Shown here piece by piece: positions 26,935-35,997 of a stretch of 64,000 nucleotides of DNA. The translations under genes were made by a program, and so were the position numbers. The DNA lies in contig NZ_WKJQ01000001.1 in the NCBI RefSeq assembly GCF_009674625.1, forward strand, positions 1,178,001 to 1,242,000. The letters run 5' to 3'. This DNA comes from Haloferax marinum (GTDB lineage Archaea; Halobacteriota; Halobacteria; Halobacteriales; Haloferacaceae). A model generated the notes under the pieces. It saw nothing but the letters and a program-made list of their open reading frames with translations. It was not told where the DNA came from and did not search any database. The number at the start of each line of letters is the position of its first letter. Positions within the stretch are counted from its first letter, which is position 1.

Positions 26935-27141
26935 ATGTCAATCAGGCGTACTCCGAGAGGGACGACTGCGTTGGACAGACTGCGAGAACGCTACACTGAC
27001 GCCGAGCGCGTCTGTTCTTCGTGTGGATACGACGACGTGGACGGCGAGTGGTCCGCCAAGACGACTGGTTCAGACGTCTTCTATCGGCACATCTGCCCGA
27101 GTTGCGGTGCCATCGAGACCCGGACGCTCTCGCTGAAGTAA
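26935..27141 (+). CDS. HVO_0649-family small zinc finger protein
   Basis: A 68-residue protein with two CxxC pairs, CSSCG (27-31) and CPSCG (about 54-58), separated by about 22 residues, as in the CPxCG-type small zinc finger proteins common in haloarchaea. The N-terminus TTALDRLRERYTDAERVC fits the family named after a Haloferax volcanii protein. The function is unknown. About 215 bases precede it with no other gene. Confidence 0.78.
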   Translation: MSIRRTPRGTTALDRLRERYTDAERVCSSCGYDDVDGEWSAKTTGSDVFYRHICPSCGAIETRTLSLK

Positions 27142-27218
27142 GTGCGACGAGGCGGATTCTCTCGTCGTTCGAATCTACGTCTGTGAGTGACGACGAAACC
27201 AAGAAAACAGCGTCCCGC

Positions 27219-29132
27219 CTACGCCAGCAAGAACACGAGTAGACTGACGGCCATCGACGCGAGGATGACGGCGAGCGCCAACGCACCCCCCATCGAGACG
27301 ACGGCGTTGGCGTGGCTCGCGAGCGTCTCGGTGCGGTCGTTGCCGAAGATGGTCACTTCTGCACGCTGGGTTGCCATCCCTGCAGAGACTGATTCGCGGT
27401 CCGAGAGCGCCTGCTCGACGAGGCCCTCGATGGTCGCCAGCAGTTCGTCTTGGTCGATTGCCGCGCCGACCTGGTTTTCTGCTTCGACAGTGTTGACGAT
27501 GTGCGTGTCTGTCGTCATGACTTCGGCGACGTCGGCCAGTGCGTCCGGTCCCTCCGTCAGCACGTCTACGATGTAATCTCGGAGGCCGGGTTCCATGTTG
27601 TTCCCGTCGATGAGGACGTACGCCGTCACCTGGTCGTTCACGTCCGTCACAGCGACTCGGATACCGAGGGGGCCGATTCCGTCCCGTGGAATCCAGTCGG
27701 TTTCGTCCCACGCCGTCCCGAGTTCGAGCGCACCGTCCGGCAACTCACCGAGTTCGTCGCCCGCGATACCCGCCGCAGATATCATGTCGAACGAGCGTTT
27801 GCTTCCGGGGGTGACGTGGCCGAGGTCTGGCCCCTGGAGTCCGTTGTTGCAGTTGTGAGCGTCCACGAGGAGGACGTTTTCGAGGCCGGTCGTCCGGGCC
27901 TCGGCGGACGCCGAGAGGCCGACAGCGTACTCCACGTCGTCTGCAAACAGGGGCGCGTACGTCGAGACGAGAACGGCGTCGTCACCGAATCGCTGGCCGA
28001 GCATCTTCGCGTCGCCGGAGGCGACACGGACGCTCTCTGTGGCCTCGTCGGTGTATTCGATGGTCTCGCAGGCGGCGTCGGCGGCGTCGAGAACCACGTC
28101 TACCTCGCGTTCGGTCACGAGGTTGAAGTCGTGGCCGGCAGTCGCGTGGGGCGGGAACGCGAGGCCTTCGGACCGTCGCGCGACTCGTTCGGGGAAGTTC
28201 CCGCCGCCGATTTCGCCCATCGGTCCTGGGTGAATCATCGGGAGGACGAAGCGTGCCTTCTCGGACCCGTCCTCGCGGCGGAACGAGAGGACGGTGACGG
28301 GGACGATTGCCTCTTGGCCCAGTTGTTCGAAGAAGTCTTCCAGTTCTCGCGTCCCCTCGGCGACGTGGCCGATGAACCCACGGATGAAGTCGAGAACCGA
28401 CACACCGAGACTGCGTCGCCACGGGCGGTCGACGACTTGAAGGAAGGCGTAGACACCGAGTGAGTAGACGACGCACATGATAGCGAGCAGTTGGAAGTGA
28501 CTGAGTGCGATAGCCGAGAGTTCGGGCGGGGCACGGTCCGGCCGGGCCAGATACGGCAACAGATACGCATCGAGGATGGGGCCACCCACCTCGAAGAAGG
28601 CCAGCGTCCCGCTGTAGACGAAGAGCAAGGCCGCCGCCGTGAGCGTCTGGATACTCGCCGGGACCGCCGCGATGAGGAGTGACGACCGGGAGACTGCCAT
28701 GACGATGAGCAATCGGAACGCGAACACCGACGCGAGGGCGACGACGAGTGCGTCGAAGACGAACCGCTGTCCGAGGCCGGTGAACACCGAGATGATGGCC
28801 GCGACCGTGACGAAGCCGACGATGATGACTTCGCCCGCCAGTGCGAGGAGTGAAGAACGATTGTGCGTCAGTTTTCCGCCGACGAATCGGTCGACGCCGG
28901 TGGTTCCGAACGCCGCGACGACCGTCGGGATACCGATAAAGAAGATGCCTTCCCAGGCGTCTCGGCCGAGGAAGAAGATTCCTCGCCACGAGCTTTCGAG
29001 GTCACCCGAGTCGAACGCCGCGATACCGGCCATCGCGGCGACGAGCAAGGCGAACCCGAGACTCGTGTACCACTTGGGCGCGCGGAAGATGAACCGCGAC
29101 AACCCGGCGAGGTCGCTCTGCGTGGAGGTCAT
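27219..29132 (-). CDS. DUF2070 integral membrane protein
   Basis: A 637-residue protein. Residues about 15-230 have seven or so hydrophobic segments (with SSLLALAGEVIIVGF). A long soluble domain (about 255-600) has conserved short motifs such as PMIHPGPMGEIGGGNFPE, VDAHNCNNG, and AYVLIDGNNMEPGLRD. A final membrane segment (ALALAVILASMAVSLLVFLL) ends the protein. DUF2070 is archaeal; the DAHN and HPGP motifs suggest a metal- or phosphate-binding enzyme on the inner face of the membrane, unproven. The ATG at 29132 begins the conserved part. Confidence 0.87.
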   Translation of the reverse strand: MTSTQSDLAGLSRFIFRAPKWYTSLGFALLVAAMAGIAAFDSGDLESSWRGIFFLGRDAWEGIFFIGIPTVVAAFGTTGVDRFVGGKLTHNRSSLLALAGEVIIVGFVTVAAIISVFTGLGQRFVFDALVVALASVFAFRLLIVMAVSRSSLLIAAVPASIQTLTAAALLFVYSGTLAFFEVGGPILDAYLLPYLARPDRAPPELSAIALSHFQLLAIMCVVYSLGVYAFLQVVDRPWRRSLGVSVLDFIRGFIGHVAEGTRELEDFFEQLGQEAIVPVTVLSFRREDGSEKARFVLPMIHPGPMGEIGGGNFPERVARRSEGLAFPPHATAGHDFNLVTEREVDVVLDAADAACETIEYTDEATESVRVASGDAKMLGQRFGDDAVLVSTYAPLFADDVEYAVGLSASAEARTTGLENVLLVDAHNCNNGLQGPDLGHVTPGSKRSFDMISAAGIAGDELGELPDGALELGTAWDETDWIPRDGIGPLGIRVAVTDVNDQVTAYVLIDGNNMEPGLRDYIVDVLTEGPDALADVAEVMTTDTHIVNTVEAENQVGAAIDQDELLATIEGLVEQALSDRESVSAGMATQRAEVTIFGNDRTETLASHANAVVSMGGALALAVILASMAVSLLVFLLA

Positions 29133-29227
29133 TTCCCGAATAGACTGAGTCGAGTGGGGTAAATCCCTCGTATTATTCCGGCCGGAAAAGGATGATAGAT
29201 AGAAGACCGCCAAGCAGGCGGGCGATT

Positions 29228-29308
29228 TTCCGACCACAGACGACGACGTGGTGAGCCGACCGCAAACGACGGAGTGGTGGTTCCGACCGTAGACAACCGA
29301 GCGGTGGG
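29228..29308. repeat. Three degenerate tandem repeats of about 27 bases
   Basis: Units at 29228-29254, 29255-29280 and 29281-29308 share CCGACC near the 5' end, a central AGACNAC-like or AAACGAC core and a GTGGTG or GCGGTGGG end. A fourth partial copy follows at 29309. They fill the gap between the DUF2070 start and the GMP synthase gene. Confidence 0.4.
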
Positions 29309-29320
29309 CCGACCGACCGT

Positions 29321-29872
29321 CTACTGCTCGCAGATAGCGATGAAGTTCTCGAAGACTTCCTCACCCTCGTCGGTGTGGGCCACTTCGGGGTGCCACTGGA
29401 CGCCGTAGAGGTTGCGGTCGGTGTCGCTCATCGCTTCGATGGTACAGACGTCGCTCGTTGCGGTGTGGGTGAACCCTTCTGGGACCTCTTTCACTTCGTC
29501 GGCGTGACTGGCCCAGACACGCGTCTCGGGTGCGAGAGAGCCAACGAGTGGGTCGTCTTCGTCGAGGATTTCGACGTCGACGTCGGCGTAGCCGCCGTAG
29601 TCGCCGGAGCCGACGCGGCCGCCGAGTTCTTCGGCGAGAATCTGCATCCCGAGACAGATACCGAGAATCGGCACGTCGAGGTCGAGGTAGTCGGCACAGC
29701 GACCGATGCGGTCCATATCTGGGCCGCCGGAGAGGACGATGCCGTCTGCGTCGATATCTTCTGGAGCCGTGTCGTTGTCGACGAGTTCGGTGTCGACGCC
29801 GAGGTCACGGAGTGCGCGCCGTTCGAGGTGGGTAAACTGCCCGTGGTTGTCGATGACGACGATGCGGGTCAT
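29321..29872 (-). CDS. guaAA: GMP synthase glutamine amidotransferase subunit (GuaAA)
   Basis: The class I amidotransferase chain that gives ammonia to the separate synthetase subunit for XMP to GMP conversion. The 183 residues have the nucleophile Cys73 in GICLGMQ and the partners His161 and Glu163 in GVQWHPEVAHT. They also carry LSGGPDMDR and RVWASHADEV typical of the archaeal stand-alone subunit. The ATP-pyrophosphatase partner is not in the window. Terminal sequence after the tandem repeats; its promoter lies in the region between 29873 and 29974. Confidence 0.93.
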   Translation of the reverse strand: MTRIVVIDNHGQFTHLERRALRDLGVDTELVDNDTAPEDIDADGIVLSGGPDMDRIGRCADYLDLDVPILGICLGMQILAEELGGRVGSGDYGGYADVDVEILDEDDPLVGSLAPETRVWASHADEVKEVPEGFTHTATSDVCTIEAMSDTDRNLYGVQWHPEVAHTDEGEEVFENFIAICEQ

Positions 29873-29974
29873 ATCTCGGGTTGGACTAGCGTGCCTAAAA
29901 GTGGTTCGAAGACCGGTCGAGATGCGCGTATCCGTGCATTAGATTAGCATATCGACGCCCGTGGTGCTCGGTGG

Positions 29975-30499
29975 TCACTCGGTGTCGGCGCGTTCGAGGG
30001 CCGACTGAAACCCCATCTCCTCTAGCTCTTTCGTCCGTCGCGCTTCACGTGCAGCGATGGCCTCCGGGTCGGGCGAGGCGTCGTCGTCGATGCGAGCGAA
30101 CGACTTGTGGACTTTCGTGTGGCACCACCGGCAGAGTGCGACGGTAATCTCGTGTGACGGGTCGCCGCCGCTGTGACTGCCGTACGAGAGGTGATGTTCT
30201 TCGAGGAGGGGTCGGGCCGTCGAGTCGTGTGCCATGCGGACTTCTTCGATGCCACAGCGGGTACACTCCCGGCCGTTCGTCGTGGACGCGTAGTGTGGAC
30301 AGTCTCGAAACTCGCAGTCCTCGGCGGCGGCGACGCACTCGTAATCGAATCGTGCGCGCTCACGCGCGAACTCGGGGTCTCGGTCAGCGTACTCGCGAGC
30401 GAGGCGACAGTTACCGTCGCTCGTGAGGTGGTCACACCGGCCGGCGTGGTCGTAGGGGTCGTCGACACCTACGGGTGTGCCTGTCGGCGTCTGCTCCAT
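29975..30499 (-). CDS. HNH-type zinc-binding protein (putative nuclease)
   Basis: A 174-residue protein with many cysteines. An N-terminal segment (GRCDHLTSDGNCRLA) has a Cys pair, a second pair lies at CEFRDCPHY, and ECTRCGIEE follows. The C-terminal part has an HNH-like motif EEHHLSYGSHSGGDPSHEIT ... LCRWCHTKVHK. HNH nucleases use such a His-Asn/His-His site. The target and role are unknown. The ATG at 30499 was chosen since the longer frame upstream has no similarity. It is divergent from the DUF192 gene. Confidence 0.72.
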   Translation of the reverse strand: MEQTPTGTPVGVDDPYDHAGRCDHLTSDGNCRLAREYADRDPEFARERARFDYECVAAAEDCEFRDCPHYASTTNGRECTRCGIEEVRMAHDSTARPLLEEHHLSYGSHSGGDPSHEITVALCRWCHTKVHKSFARIDDDASPDPEAIAAREARRTKELEEMGFQSALERADTE

Positions 30500-30670
30500 A
30501 CTGTGGGTGTGGTCAGCGCGAGTGTAAACGTTGCTTTCGAGAGAGTCGGGTCGAGAGAACCAAGGCGAGGAAATCGACCTGTCCGTACGGCAGGCCGAGC
30601 AAATCGGCCGACACCGGTCGGGACCACAGCCAGCGATGGTTTCATCATGTAGACGGTCCAAAAAATACCT

Positions 30671-31018
30671 GTGAGGCTCGTACACCGACAGAACGGCGAC
30701 CAATCGACGCTCGCGTCGAACGTCGAAACCGCCGATTCGTTCCTCTCGAAGGCCCGCGGGCTGATGTTCCGTGGGTCGGTCCCCGACGACTACGCTCTCG
30801 TGTTCAGATTCGACGACGCCGACCGACACAGTCTACACATGGTGTTCGTCCCGTTCGACATCGACGCGCTGTGGCTCATCGGAGACGAAGTCAAGCAGAA
30901 AAAGCGCCTGTCCGCGTGGACGGGTATCGGGTTCGGGATGGCCGACACCATCATCGAACTCCCCGCTGGGGCCGCAGAAGACGTCGAACCCGGCGACCTG
31001 GTAGAACTCTCCGAGTAA
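30671..31018 (+). CDS. DUF192 family protein
   Basis: The 115 residues match the DUF192 beta-barrel: ETADSFLSKARGLMFRGSVP, RHSLHMVFVPFDIDALWLIG, and ADTIIELPAGAAEDV. Family members are small proteins of unknown function, often exported in bacteria; no signal peptide is seen here, so it is probably cytoplasmic. The start is GTG at 30671, conserved in position with the first family strand. 143 bases separate it from the LeuA/CimA-type gene. Confidence 0.87.
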   Translation: MRLVHRQNGDQSTLASNVETADSFLSKARGLMFRGSVPDDYALVFRFDDADRHSLHMVFVPFDIDALWLIGDEVKQKKRLSAWTGIGFGMADTIIELPAGAAEDVEPGDLVELSE

Positions 31019-31068
31019 TCGGCCGGTTCCTCCACCGACGAGACACCAATAACTGTCGGAACCATCTC

Positions 31069-31075
31069 TTTTATA
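31069..31075 (+). promoter_or_regulatory. TATA box before the leader ORF of the LeuA/CimA gene
   Basis: TTTTATA ends 28 bases before the ATG at 31104, so transcription should begin at or next to that ATG. The main gene starts 58 or 100 bases later, which makes the small ORF at 31104 the leaderless first cistron. Confidence 0.5.
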
Positions 31076-31103
31076 CATTCGACAACATATGTGTTCACTT
31101 ACT

Positions 31104-31181
31104 ATGTCGGAACCTACCACACCGACGGAGGATAGAGTAAGTCGTCGCGAGACGGCTGGCTGTGAAATTCGACGGTTCTAA
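31104..31181 (+). CDS. 25-codon leaderless ORF ahead of the LeuA/CimA gene
   Basis: ATG at 31104 to TAA at 31179-31181 encodes a 25-residue peptide (MSEPTTPTEDRVSRRETAGC then EIRRF). It overlaps the first GTG candidate of the LeuA/CimA gene (31162) in another frame and ends before the second (31204). The position next to a TATA box suggests real translation. It is not rich in Leu, Ile or Val codons, so classic attenuation is not obvious. It could also be the original N-terminus of the main gene after a frameshift. Confidence 0.4.
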   Translation: MSEPTTPTEDRVSRRETAGCEIRRF

Positions 31182-32742
31182 CCTACAAGGACACGATTCT
31201 ACCGTGAATAATCGATTCGGGAAGACCCCCGAGCTACGCACTTCTGATTCGGTACAGCTGTTAGATACTACGCTTCGCGATGGCGAGCAAGCGCCCGGCG
31301 TCTCACTGACACCGGGCGAGAAGGCAGATATCGCACTGGCACTCGACCGCGCCAAGGTGGACTACATCGAGGCGGGGAGTGCCTGCACCGGCCCCGGTGA
31401 ACGCGAGACCATCAAACGCGTCACGTCGCTCGGTCTCGACGCGACGGTGACGAGTTTCGCACGGGGCGTCCAGAACGACATCGACCTCGCGCTCGACTGC
31501 GACGTCGGCGGCATCACGCTCGTCGTTCCGGCGAGCGAACGCCACATCGAGTCGAAGGTCGGGACGACCCGCGAGGGCGTCCTCCAGACGACCGACGAAC
31601 TCGTCGCGTACGCCAAAGACCACGGCCTGTGGGTCGAGGTCATCGGCGAAGACGGCTCTCGCGCGTCACTGGAGTTCTTAGACGAGTTAGCCCAGGTCTC
31701 TCACAACGCTGGCGCAGACCGGTTCTGTTTCGCCGACACGGTCGGCCACACCAGCCCCGAACACACCTACGAGGCCGTCTCTCGCGTTGCCGAGTACGGA
31801 CCGACGTCGACCCACACCCACGACGACCTGGGACTCGCGATGGCCAACGTCCACGCGAGTCTCGCCGCGGGTGCGGACCTCGTCCACACGACGGTCAACG
31901 GCATCGGAGAACGTGCTGGCAACGTCGCGCTCGAAGAGGTCGCAATCGCGCTCCATCACTGCTACGACGTCGAGTCGGTCAAACTCGACGAACTCTACGG
32001 ACTGGCGCAGAAAGTCGCCCACGCGACGGGCGTCGCGCTCCCGCCGAACAAGGCAGTCGTCGGTCAGAACGCCTTCACGCACGAAAGCGGCATCCACACC
32101 GACGGCACGCTCAAAGACGACGCGATGTACGAACCGTACTCGCCGGAGACGGTGGGGCGCGAACGTCGCCTCGTCCTCGGAAAGCACGCTGGCCGTGCCG
32201 GCGTCAAAGCCGCTCTCGACGAACACGGTGTCGATGCGACGGACGAAGACGTCGCTGCGGTCGTCAAGCGAGTGAAAGAACTCGGCGACCGAGGGAAGCG
32301 CGTCACCGACGCGGACCTCCTCGCGTTCGCAGAAGACGTCCAGGGCCGCGAGCGTGACCGGACGGTCGAACTCCTCGACCTCACGGCAGCGTCCGGTGGC
32401 GGTACGCCGACGGCGAGTGTCAGACTCAACGTCGACGGCGAAGAACGGGTCGCCTCGGGCACCGGGTCCGGTCCGGTCGACGCCGCAGTGAAAGCAGTTC
32501 GGCAAGCACTCGGCCCCGACGCAGACGCACAACTCGACGAGTACCACGTCGACGCCATCACCGGCGGCACCGACGCCGTCGTCACCGTCGAAGTGACCAT
32601 GTCGCTCGGAGACCGAAGCGTCACCGTCGCCGCGTCGGACGCGGACATCACGCGAGCGAGCGTGCAAGCGATGGTCGATGCGCTCGACCGACTACTCGAA
32701 AAGAGTCAGGGCACGCTGGAACCTGCGTCGGCAGACGACTAG
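31162..32742 (+). CDS. 2-isopropylmalate / citramalate synthase family protein
   Basis: Condenses acetyl-CoA with a 2-oxoacid (2-oxoisovalerate for leucine, or pyruvate for the citramalate route to isoleucine). Features: VQLLDTTLRDGEQAPG with the catalytic arginine and metal aspartate (about residue 32), HTHDDLGLAMANVHASLAAG (metal His pair), GIGERAGN, and a C-terminal regulatory LeuA dimerisation domain (about 400-520). The two activities cannot be told apart here. The start is uncertain: GTG 31162 or GTG 31204. The first 30 residues are not conserved. Confidence 0.88.
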   Translation: MKFDGSNLQGHDSTVNNRFGKTPELRTSDSVQLLDTTLRDGEQAPGVSLTPGEKADIALALDRAKVDYIEAGSACTGPGERETIKRVTSLGLDATVTSFARGVQNDIDLALDCDVGGITLVVPASERHIESKVGTTREGVLQTTDELVAYAKDHGLWVEVIGEDGSRASLEFLDELAQVSHNAGADRFCFADTVGHTSPEHTYEAVSRVAEYGPTSTHTHDDLGLAMANVHASLAAGADLVHTTVNGIGERAGNVALEEVAIALHHCYDVESVKLDELYGLAQKVAHATGVALPPNKAVVGQNAFTHESGIHTDGTLKDDAMYEPYSPETVGRERRLVLGKHAGRAGVKAALDEHGVDATDEDVAAVVKRVKELGDRGKRVTDADLLAFAEDVQGRERDRTVELLDLTAASGGGTPTASVRLNVDGEERVASGTGSGPVDAAVKAVRQALGPDADAQLDEYHVDAITGGTDAVVTVEVTMSLGDRSVTVAASDADITRASVQAMVDALDRLLEKSQGTLEPASADD

Positions 32743-32790
32743 CGCGTCTCTGTCGCGTCTGGCGTCTCTGTCGCGCCGAGTACCGCGCGT

Positions 32791-32970
32791 TCAACGCGTC
32801 TCTTTTGCGACGAGGTAGGTCCATCCACCTCGGCGCTCGAACCCGATGGCGTCGTCGCCGAGTTTCGACTCTGCGTAGTCGGCGACGCGACCCGTTCGGA
32901 CCGTCGTGACGTCTATTCGGCGCGTCTCACCGTCTTCGCTCGTATTCGTGTTCGCCGCATTCGCGCTCAT
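32791..32970 (-). CDS. Small conserved hypothetical protein
   Basis: A 59-residue soluble protein with a polar N-terminus (MSANAANTNTSEDGETRRID) and an ordered C-terminal part (TGRVADYAESKLGDDAIGFE, GGWTYLVAKETR). I do not recognise the family. The frame up to 33054 lacks protein-like sequence before the ATG at 32970. It lies between two longer genes with clear function and is probably real by its acidic composition and codon use. Confidence 0.5.
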   Translation of the reverse strand: MSANAANTNTSEDGETRRIDVTTVRTGRVADYAESKLGDDAIGFERRGGWTYLVAKETR

Positions 32971-33065
32971 ACAACTGCAATCGGACGGAGATGATATGTA
33001 TCGAATCCTAGGAGAGTGAAAGTGAAACCGAAAGACAGCGGCGGGTGGTGTCACGAGTTAGCGTA

Positions 33066-33737
33066 TCAGGGTGTTCCGACGTCGTATCGAAGCCAGACGA
33101 GCCCATCGTGGAGTGACTCGACCGACTGTCGACGAAGTTCGACAGCCTGTGGTTCGAGTCCTGCCGCGGGGTCTGGCCCACGACAGAACGTCCGTGCTGA
33201 CTCACCGCCGACGAGTCGCGGGTGGACGAGAACGCTCACCTCGTTTACGAGCCCACCACGGAGAAGGATTCCAGAGAGCGTTCCGCCGCTATCGACGAGA
33301 ATCGTCTCGCTGCCGAACTCGGATTCGAGCGTCTCGAGTGCAGTCTGCAGGTTGACTCGGTCTGCTCCCGCTTCGATGGCTTCGATACCCACCTGTTCGA
33401 GATACGTTCGGTAGTCTTCTGGCGTCGAGTGGGAGACGAGCGCGACGCCTCGGCTCCAGAAGGGGCTTTCGAGGAGGCCCCGCCAGTTTCTGATTCGGCC
33501 GCGGCTATCGGGGACCACCAGTAGTGGACAGCCCTCGTTTTGAACCTCGAACGGATCGAGCGCGTCAGGGTCGTCGGCCGGCGGCGCGTCCTCGTTTGCG
33601 AGGAGCGTCTCGCTCCCGACGAGGTGGACGTCGGCATTCCACGTCGCTGCGAGTTCGTAGAACGTGCCGATGTCTGCGGGGAACCCTTCGATTCGGCCGT
33701 CGAGACTGACGGCGTTGTGGACGACGACGTGAGCCAT
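33066..33737 (-). CDS. RibD C-terminal-domain reductase (archaeal riboflavin pathway type)
   Basis: The 223 residues form a dihydrofolate-reductase-like fold of the RibD C-terminal / RIB7 type: HVVVHNAVSLDGRIEGFPAD at the N-terminus, LVGSETLLANED, the central LLVVPDSRGRIRNWRG and ETILVDSGGTLSGILLRGGL. In archaea this family reduces the ribosylamino-pyrimidinone intermediate of riboflavin (and F420) synthesis using NAD(P)H. The assignment as the riboflavin enzyme is likely, not certain; the fold also includes other reductases. Confidence 0.85.
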   Translation of the reverse strand: MAHVVVHNAVSLDGRIEGFPADIGTFYELAATWNADVHLVGSETLLANEDAPPADDPDALDPFEVQNEGCPLLVVPDSRGRIRNWRGLLESPFWSRGVALVSHSTPEDYRTYLEQVGIEAIEAGADRVNLQTALETLESEFGSETILVDSGGTLSGILLRGGLVNEVSVLVHPRLVGGESARTFCRGPDPAAGLEPQAVELRRQSVESLHDGLVWLRYDVGTP

Positions 33738-33763
33738 ACGAACCGTAGGTCGTACACGGGCAA

Positions 33764-34192
33764 ATGGACACCGCGGCGTACTCGGCCTCTGACCTCTGGA
33801 CCGCGTCGTACAAGGCCCCGGAGAGACGATGTCTCACCGTGACCGACGCCGCCTTCGTCGTCGATATCAAGCCCTCGGCCCGCCGGACCAACGGCGCAGT
33901 GGGGACGCTCGTCAACAAACGCGGGAGGCGTCACGTGTTCAGTTCGCGTGACGACGCGGAGATGTGGGCCAGTGGACTGTCGAGTCGCGGCGGCGTCGCT
34001 GTCTGGATTCGCAGTGCCGACCCGCGAGACGAGAGTGATACCGACGCGTATCTCGTCGGGCGGCGTCACCGGGAACCGACACTGGCAGGGGCGTACGACA
34101 AACGCCGGCGGCGGTTGCGGAACGGAGAGAGTAGCGAACAGTCTCACTTCGAGATGAGTCAGGAGGAGTCTGCGAAGTCAACTAATCGCTGA
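33764..34192 (+). CDS. Conserved hypothetical protein beside the accessory region
   Basis: A 142-residue soluble protein with many Arg and Ser: RRCLTVTDAAFVVDIKPSAR, RRHVFSSRDDAEMWASGLSS, GVAVWIRSADPRDESDTDAY and a basic, disordered tail (KRRRRLRNGESSE). It has no membrane segment or motif I can name. The start is 26 bases from that of the riboflavin-pathway reductase on the other strand. It is the last gene before the accessory region. Confidence 0.6.
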   Translation: MDTAAYSASDLWTASYKAPERRCLTVTDAAFVVDIKPSARRTNGAVGTLVNKRGRRHVFSSRDDAEMWASGLSSRGGVAVWIRSADPRDESDTDAYLVGRRHREPTLAGAYDKRRRRLRNGESSEQSHFEMSQEESAKSTNR

Positions 34193-34773
34193 CAGGTTTG
34201 GGAAGCGGTGCTGAATACAGCGCGTGTATCGGCTAGCAGCGATAGTCGTCTTCGAGACGGTGGGGTTGGTCTATACAGCGACTGGAGTTACCAACGGGCA
34301 TTCTCCAGAGGAACCATCGACGACTTTTGCACTCAACTTACACTACGGATGCCGGGGGTGAGGTGGCAGCAAACACACCTGACGCTGTCGGTGTGACACC
34401 CCAGAGGGGGACACTCGCGTACACTAATCTGTTGTTGAGACACACCGTCCGTCGCTCCTCACCCACCAGCGGGCGATACAATCGCTATGCATCTAGAGGT
34501 CACCGATATCGATACCCAGTGTACGCATGAGTTCTCAGCTTCGCAGCGATACCGGTGGTACGACACTGTTTATCTGTGGTGTCGTTCACCGACGGTGGCT
34601 GGTCGTTTCGGGGTTCATCGAGGAGCCTCCGATACGAGTGGCGGAGAACGCACGGTATTTAAAATCCTTAAAATGAGTCCCGCAACGTTACTCCGGCCAG
34701 TCAAGAACTACTCAATATGACTGCTAACCGACCTCCGAACTTGAATCAGTCATCACGGGAAGAGACCTCCCAG
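34193..34773. other. Gene-free left border of the accessory region
   Basis: About 580 bases hold only short frames with no recognisable domain, and no transposase or integrase piece is visible. A 12-base stretch GCCGGGGGTGAG at 34351-34362 matches the tRNA-Ser 3' end (GCCGAGGGTGAG at 45239-45250) in 11 of 12 positions. A clear TATA-like TATTTAAA at about 34655-34662 serves the binding-protein gene. Confidence 0.4.
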
Positions 34774-35952
34774 ATGTCCACCTCACGGCGAGATGTGATC
34801 GCTGCCAGTGGCGCTGCAGTCTTGGGGTCCGTTACGGGGTGTCTGGGGCAGAACACTAGCCAGGGTACCGAATCGAAGGAGCCCGAACCGCCCTGGACCA
34901 CGGAGGCGCTCGCCGACTACATCGACGGTGACGAGACGATTACCATCTACACGTCGACCGGGTCCTCCGACGAGTGGTACGACGTCATCGAGGTGATAAA
35001 CGACGAGTTCGGCACCAGTCTCGAACCCAACGTGTTCGCGAGTTACGGGAGCAAGGTCACCCAGCGGTTCATCCAGGAGCGCCAGGCAGACAACGACAAG
35101 GCCGACGTCCTGAGCAGTCCGAGCGGCATCGACGAGCGGATGACGATCACTGCCAAGGAGGAAGGCAAGGAAGCGGCACTGGACATCGGTAAGAAGTTCT
35201 TCGAGTGGGACCTCGACAAGAACTTCTGGTTCAACGACGTGCTCGAGGACGTCCAGCAGTATCCGTTCTACGCGACGGCTTACAACGGCGGCCCAGGACT
35301 GGCGATGCCCATCAACGAGGAGATATTCGAGGAGCGCGGGCTCGACGTTCCACGAACCTACAACGACCTGTTCGACGACCAGTACGAGGGGCTGAAGACG
35401 ACCATTTCCAGCAGCTACATCGCCGCGGACATGGTCGGTTGGATCATCAAACACCACGCCGAAGAGCGGGGCGTGAGCGAACTGGAGTGGGCGAAACAGC
35501 TGAGCGACCACCTCGAGTTCGTGGGCGCGAGTTCCCACACGGCCGCCGCACGGGAGGTCCGCGACGGCAACGCGCCGATGTCGCTCTACAACTGGCCGAC
35601 GGTGCTGGGGCCGTTCGCGGGCGATGACTCCCCGCTCAGAGCTGTCTTCCCCGAGGACGTCAAAAGCGACATGAACGGGTCGCCGGTGGCCATCAACAAG
35701 AACGCCCCCAACCCGTGGGTCGCGCGCTTCTTCCTCAGCGCGTACCTCGAGGAGTCGGTCCAGCGGCGGCTGGTCACCGACGTCGTCAGACAGATTCCCT
35801 GCCGGCTCGACCTGGACTACTCCGCACAGGACCCCGGCGCGTTCACCCAAAAGCGGCTGAACACGGCGTTCGAGCCGGTGTCGTTCTGGGACACCTGGCA
35901 GACCGCCCAAGTCGGGCAGGAGGCGAAAGACAAAGGTGTATTCGACCTGTGA
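34774..35952 (+). CDS. ABC transporter substrate-binding lipoprotein (iron-type fold, substrate unknown)
   Basis: An exported binding protein: MSTSRRDVIAASGAAVLGSV is a twin-arginine signal with lipobox VTGC (Cys at residue 23), so a Tat lipoprotein. The mature part (about 370 residues) is a type II periplasmic-binding fold of the Fbp-like family: TITIYTSTGSSDEWYDVIEV at the start, TAYNGGPGLAMPINEEIF in the middle. An ATG at 34717 would add 19 residues. With the ATPase and permease behind it this is a complete importer. Iron is the family default; the gene neighbourhood suggests an aromatic acid, which is inference. Confidence 0.83.
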   Translation: MSTSRRDVIAASGAAVLGSVTGCLGQNTSQGTESKEPEPPWTTEALADYIDGDETITIYTSTGSSDEWYDVIEVINDEFGTSLEPNVFASYGSKVTQRFIQERQADNDKADVLSSPSGIDERMTITAKEEGKEAALDIGKKFFEWDLDKNFWFNDVLEDVQQYPFYATAYNGGPGLAMPINEEIFEERGLDVPRTYNDLFDDQYEGLKTTISSSYIAADMVGWIIKHHAEERGVSELEWAKQLSDHLEFVGASSHTAAAREVRDGNAPMSLYNWPTVLGPFAGDDSPLRAVFPEDVKSDMNGSPVAINKNAPNPWVARFFLSAYLEESVQRRLVTDVVRQIPCRLDLDYSAQDPGAFTQKRLNTAFEPVSFWDTWQTAQVGQEAKDKGVFDL

Positions 35953-35997
35953 GGACCGATAATTCGATACCCTGCGGAATCCGGTAACCGCCCCACC

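Noticed and set aside
27450..28463. Plus-strand frame of 337 codons over DUF2070
   Set aside because: Antisense to a conserved membrane protein; no domain.
34487..34720. Small plus-strand frame of 77 codons before the binding-protein gene
   Set aside because: No recognisable domain, runs into the promoter of the next gene, and has an ordinary random frame composition.
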